Shown one piece after another: positions 63,457 to 64,000 of a stretch of DNA of 64,000 bases. The position numbers and the translations under genes were made by a program. Within the stretch, counting starts at the first letter, position 1, and every line of letters starts with the position of its first letter. The DNA is from Lobulomyces angularis (Eukaryota; Chytridiomycota; Chytridiomycetes; Lobulomycetales; Lobulomycetaceae). The stretch covers positions 1-64,000 of the forward strand of contig JADHYX010000017.1 in NCBI GenBank assembly GCA_027604685.1, given 5' to 3'. Below the pieces are notes generated by a model. That model saw only the letters and a list, made by a program, of their open reading frames with translations, had not been told where the DNA came from and did no database searches.

Positions 63457-64000
63457 CTATTTTGTTTGGCCAATTTCACATTTAATCCGCATACAAATAA
63501 GACCTAAAAAAAGTTAGCAGGAAAACCAAATTTAAAAAACTAACCAGCTCGTGTAATATCAAAATCATTCTTAAATTCCTTTGCGCTGTTACATGCGTTC
63601 ACAACTCCAGCGAACCATTCTTTTACAAACTCCCGAAAACTTCCTATAAAATTACATTCAACAGCATTTTTACTGTCTTCAAATGATTGCTGATTCATTT
63701 CTGAGTAGTCAAGATATTTTTCAAGGTACTTGATTATACAATCGGATTCACTTATTTCAAAGAAGGACATTTATTATGCATAATCACTTTTAATAAGTAC
63801 CTTTTAACTTCATTTTCATCAAAGGTTTGTAAGTCACTAATTGTTCTAGAGTACCAAGAAAAAATGGGGGGATTATCTTTTTTATGTGGCACGTTTTTTA
63901 GGGGCACTACTAAACAAGGCACTTGCGTTAAAATGTGAAAATATAATTCCGCACTAAAATTAATTATTAAAAAACATAAATATTACTTACTTGTTCGGCC
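63457..64000 (-). CDS. partial gene of unknown function, cut by window edge
   Basis: At least four exons read leftward from the window edge: 63991-64000, about 63789-63953, about 63541-63752, and a last exon ending in stop 63457. The splice AG at about 63753 gives a serine codon that continues SESDCIIKYLEKYLDY. The visible protein includes AELYFHILTQVPCLVVPLKN, a Pro-rich turn (HKKDNPPIFSWYSRTI) and an alpha-helical C-terminal half (FVKEWFAGVVNACNSAKEF), ending MRIKCEIGQTK. An internal ATG at 63770 starts another reading of the same exon, but is not needed if the splice is used. I do not recognise the family; the 5' part lies outside the window. Confidence 0.6.

Noticed and set aside
63540..63770. 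Independent 76-residue gene starting at 63770
   Set aside because: A splice at 63753 joins the same exon to the upstream exon in phase, making it part of the edge gene. An internal start cannot be excluded.

Overview
This window is A+T-rich eukaryotic nuclear DNA with many small spliceosomal introns, mostly 40-80 nt, GT-AG, often with poly-T or poly-A tracts at their ends. There are 21 complete or near-complete protein genes, one gene cut by the right edge and one whose 5' end runs toward a run of ten N. The gene set points to a flagellated early-diverging fungus of the Rozella/chytrid kind (inference). Fungal-type components are a Pho80-family cyclin, a Pho81/Gde1-type SPX-ankyrin-GDPD protein, a yapsin-like GPI-anchored aspartic protease and ATP-type PEPCK. 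Ciliary components are an outer-arm dynein gamma-type heavy chain and an adenylate kinase 8 homologue. I could not run a search, so the species is not established. No tRNA, rRNA, transposon or CRISPR array was seen.

Layout. 1-10.4 kb: signal peptidase SEC11 (+), an ORT1-like mitochondrial carrier (+), Pho80-like cyclin (-), tRNA pseudouridine synthase PUS1 (-), a protoglobin-fold protein with a C-terminal membrane segment (-), and a TMEM208/SND2 homologue (-) next to the assembly gap. 10.8-25.8 kb: the dynein heavy chain (+). 26-33.3 kb: PHO81-like gene (-) and a WD40 / coiled-coil protein (-). 34.1-40.9 kb: a four-TM membrane protein (+), aspartic protease (+), PEPCK (+) and a predicted mitochondrial orphan (+). 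41.4-46.5 kb: a divergent G-protein alpha subunit (-) and a MARK/PAR-1-type kinase (+). 46.7-53.8 kb: TAF12 (-), PAN3 (-), PIG-Q/GPI1 (-). 54.7-63.2 kb: AK8 (+), KDEL receptor ERD2 (-), a DUF1775-like GPI-anchored protein (+), PEX1 (+). The right edge holds a partial unknown gene (-).

Themes. Phosphate signalling is represented by the cyclin and its Pho81-type regulator. The secretory pathway is represented by SEC11, SND2/TMEM208, ERD2, PIG-Q and two predicted GPI-anchored surface proteins. Motility is represented by the dynein and AK8. I see no gene cluster that behaves like a dedicated new system. The unusual items are individual proteins: the membrane-anchored protoglobin, the ERD2 with a long acidic tail, a PEPCK with a probable mitochondrial presequence, a Galpha without a myristoylation site, an AK8 with one dead P-loop, and a few orphans.

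Coordinates are genomic spans including introns. Exon joins were read by eye from reading frame, splice dinucleotides and family similarity.
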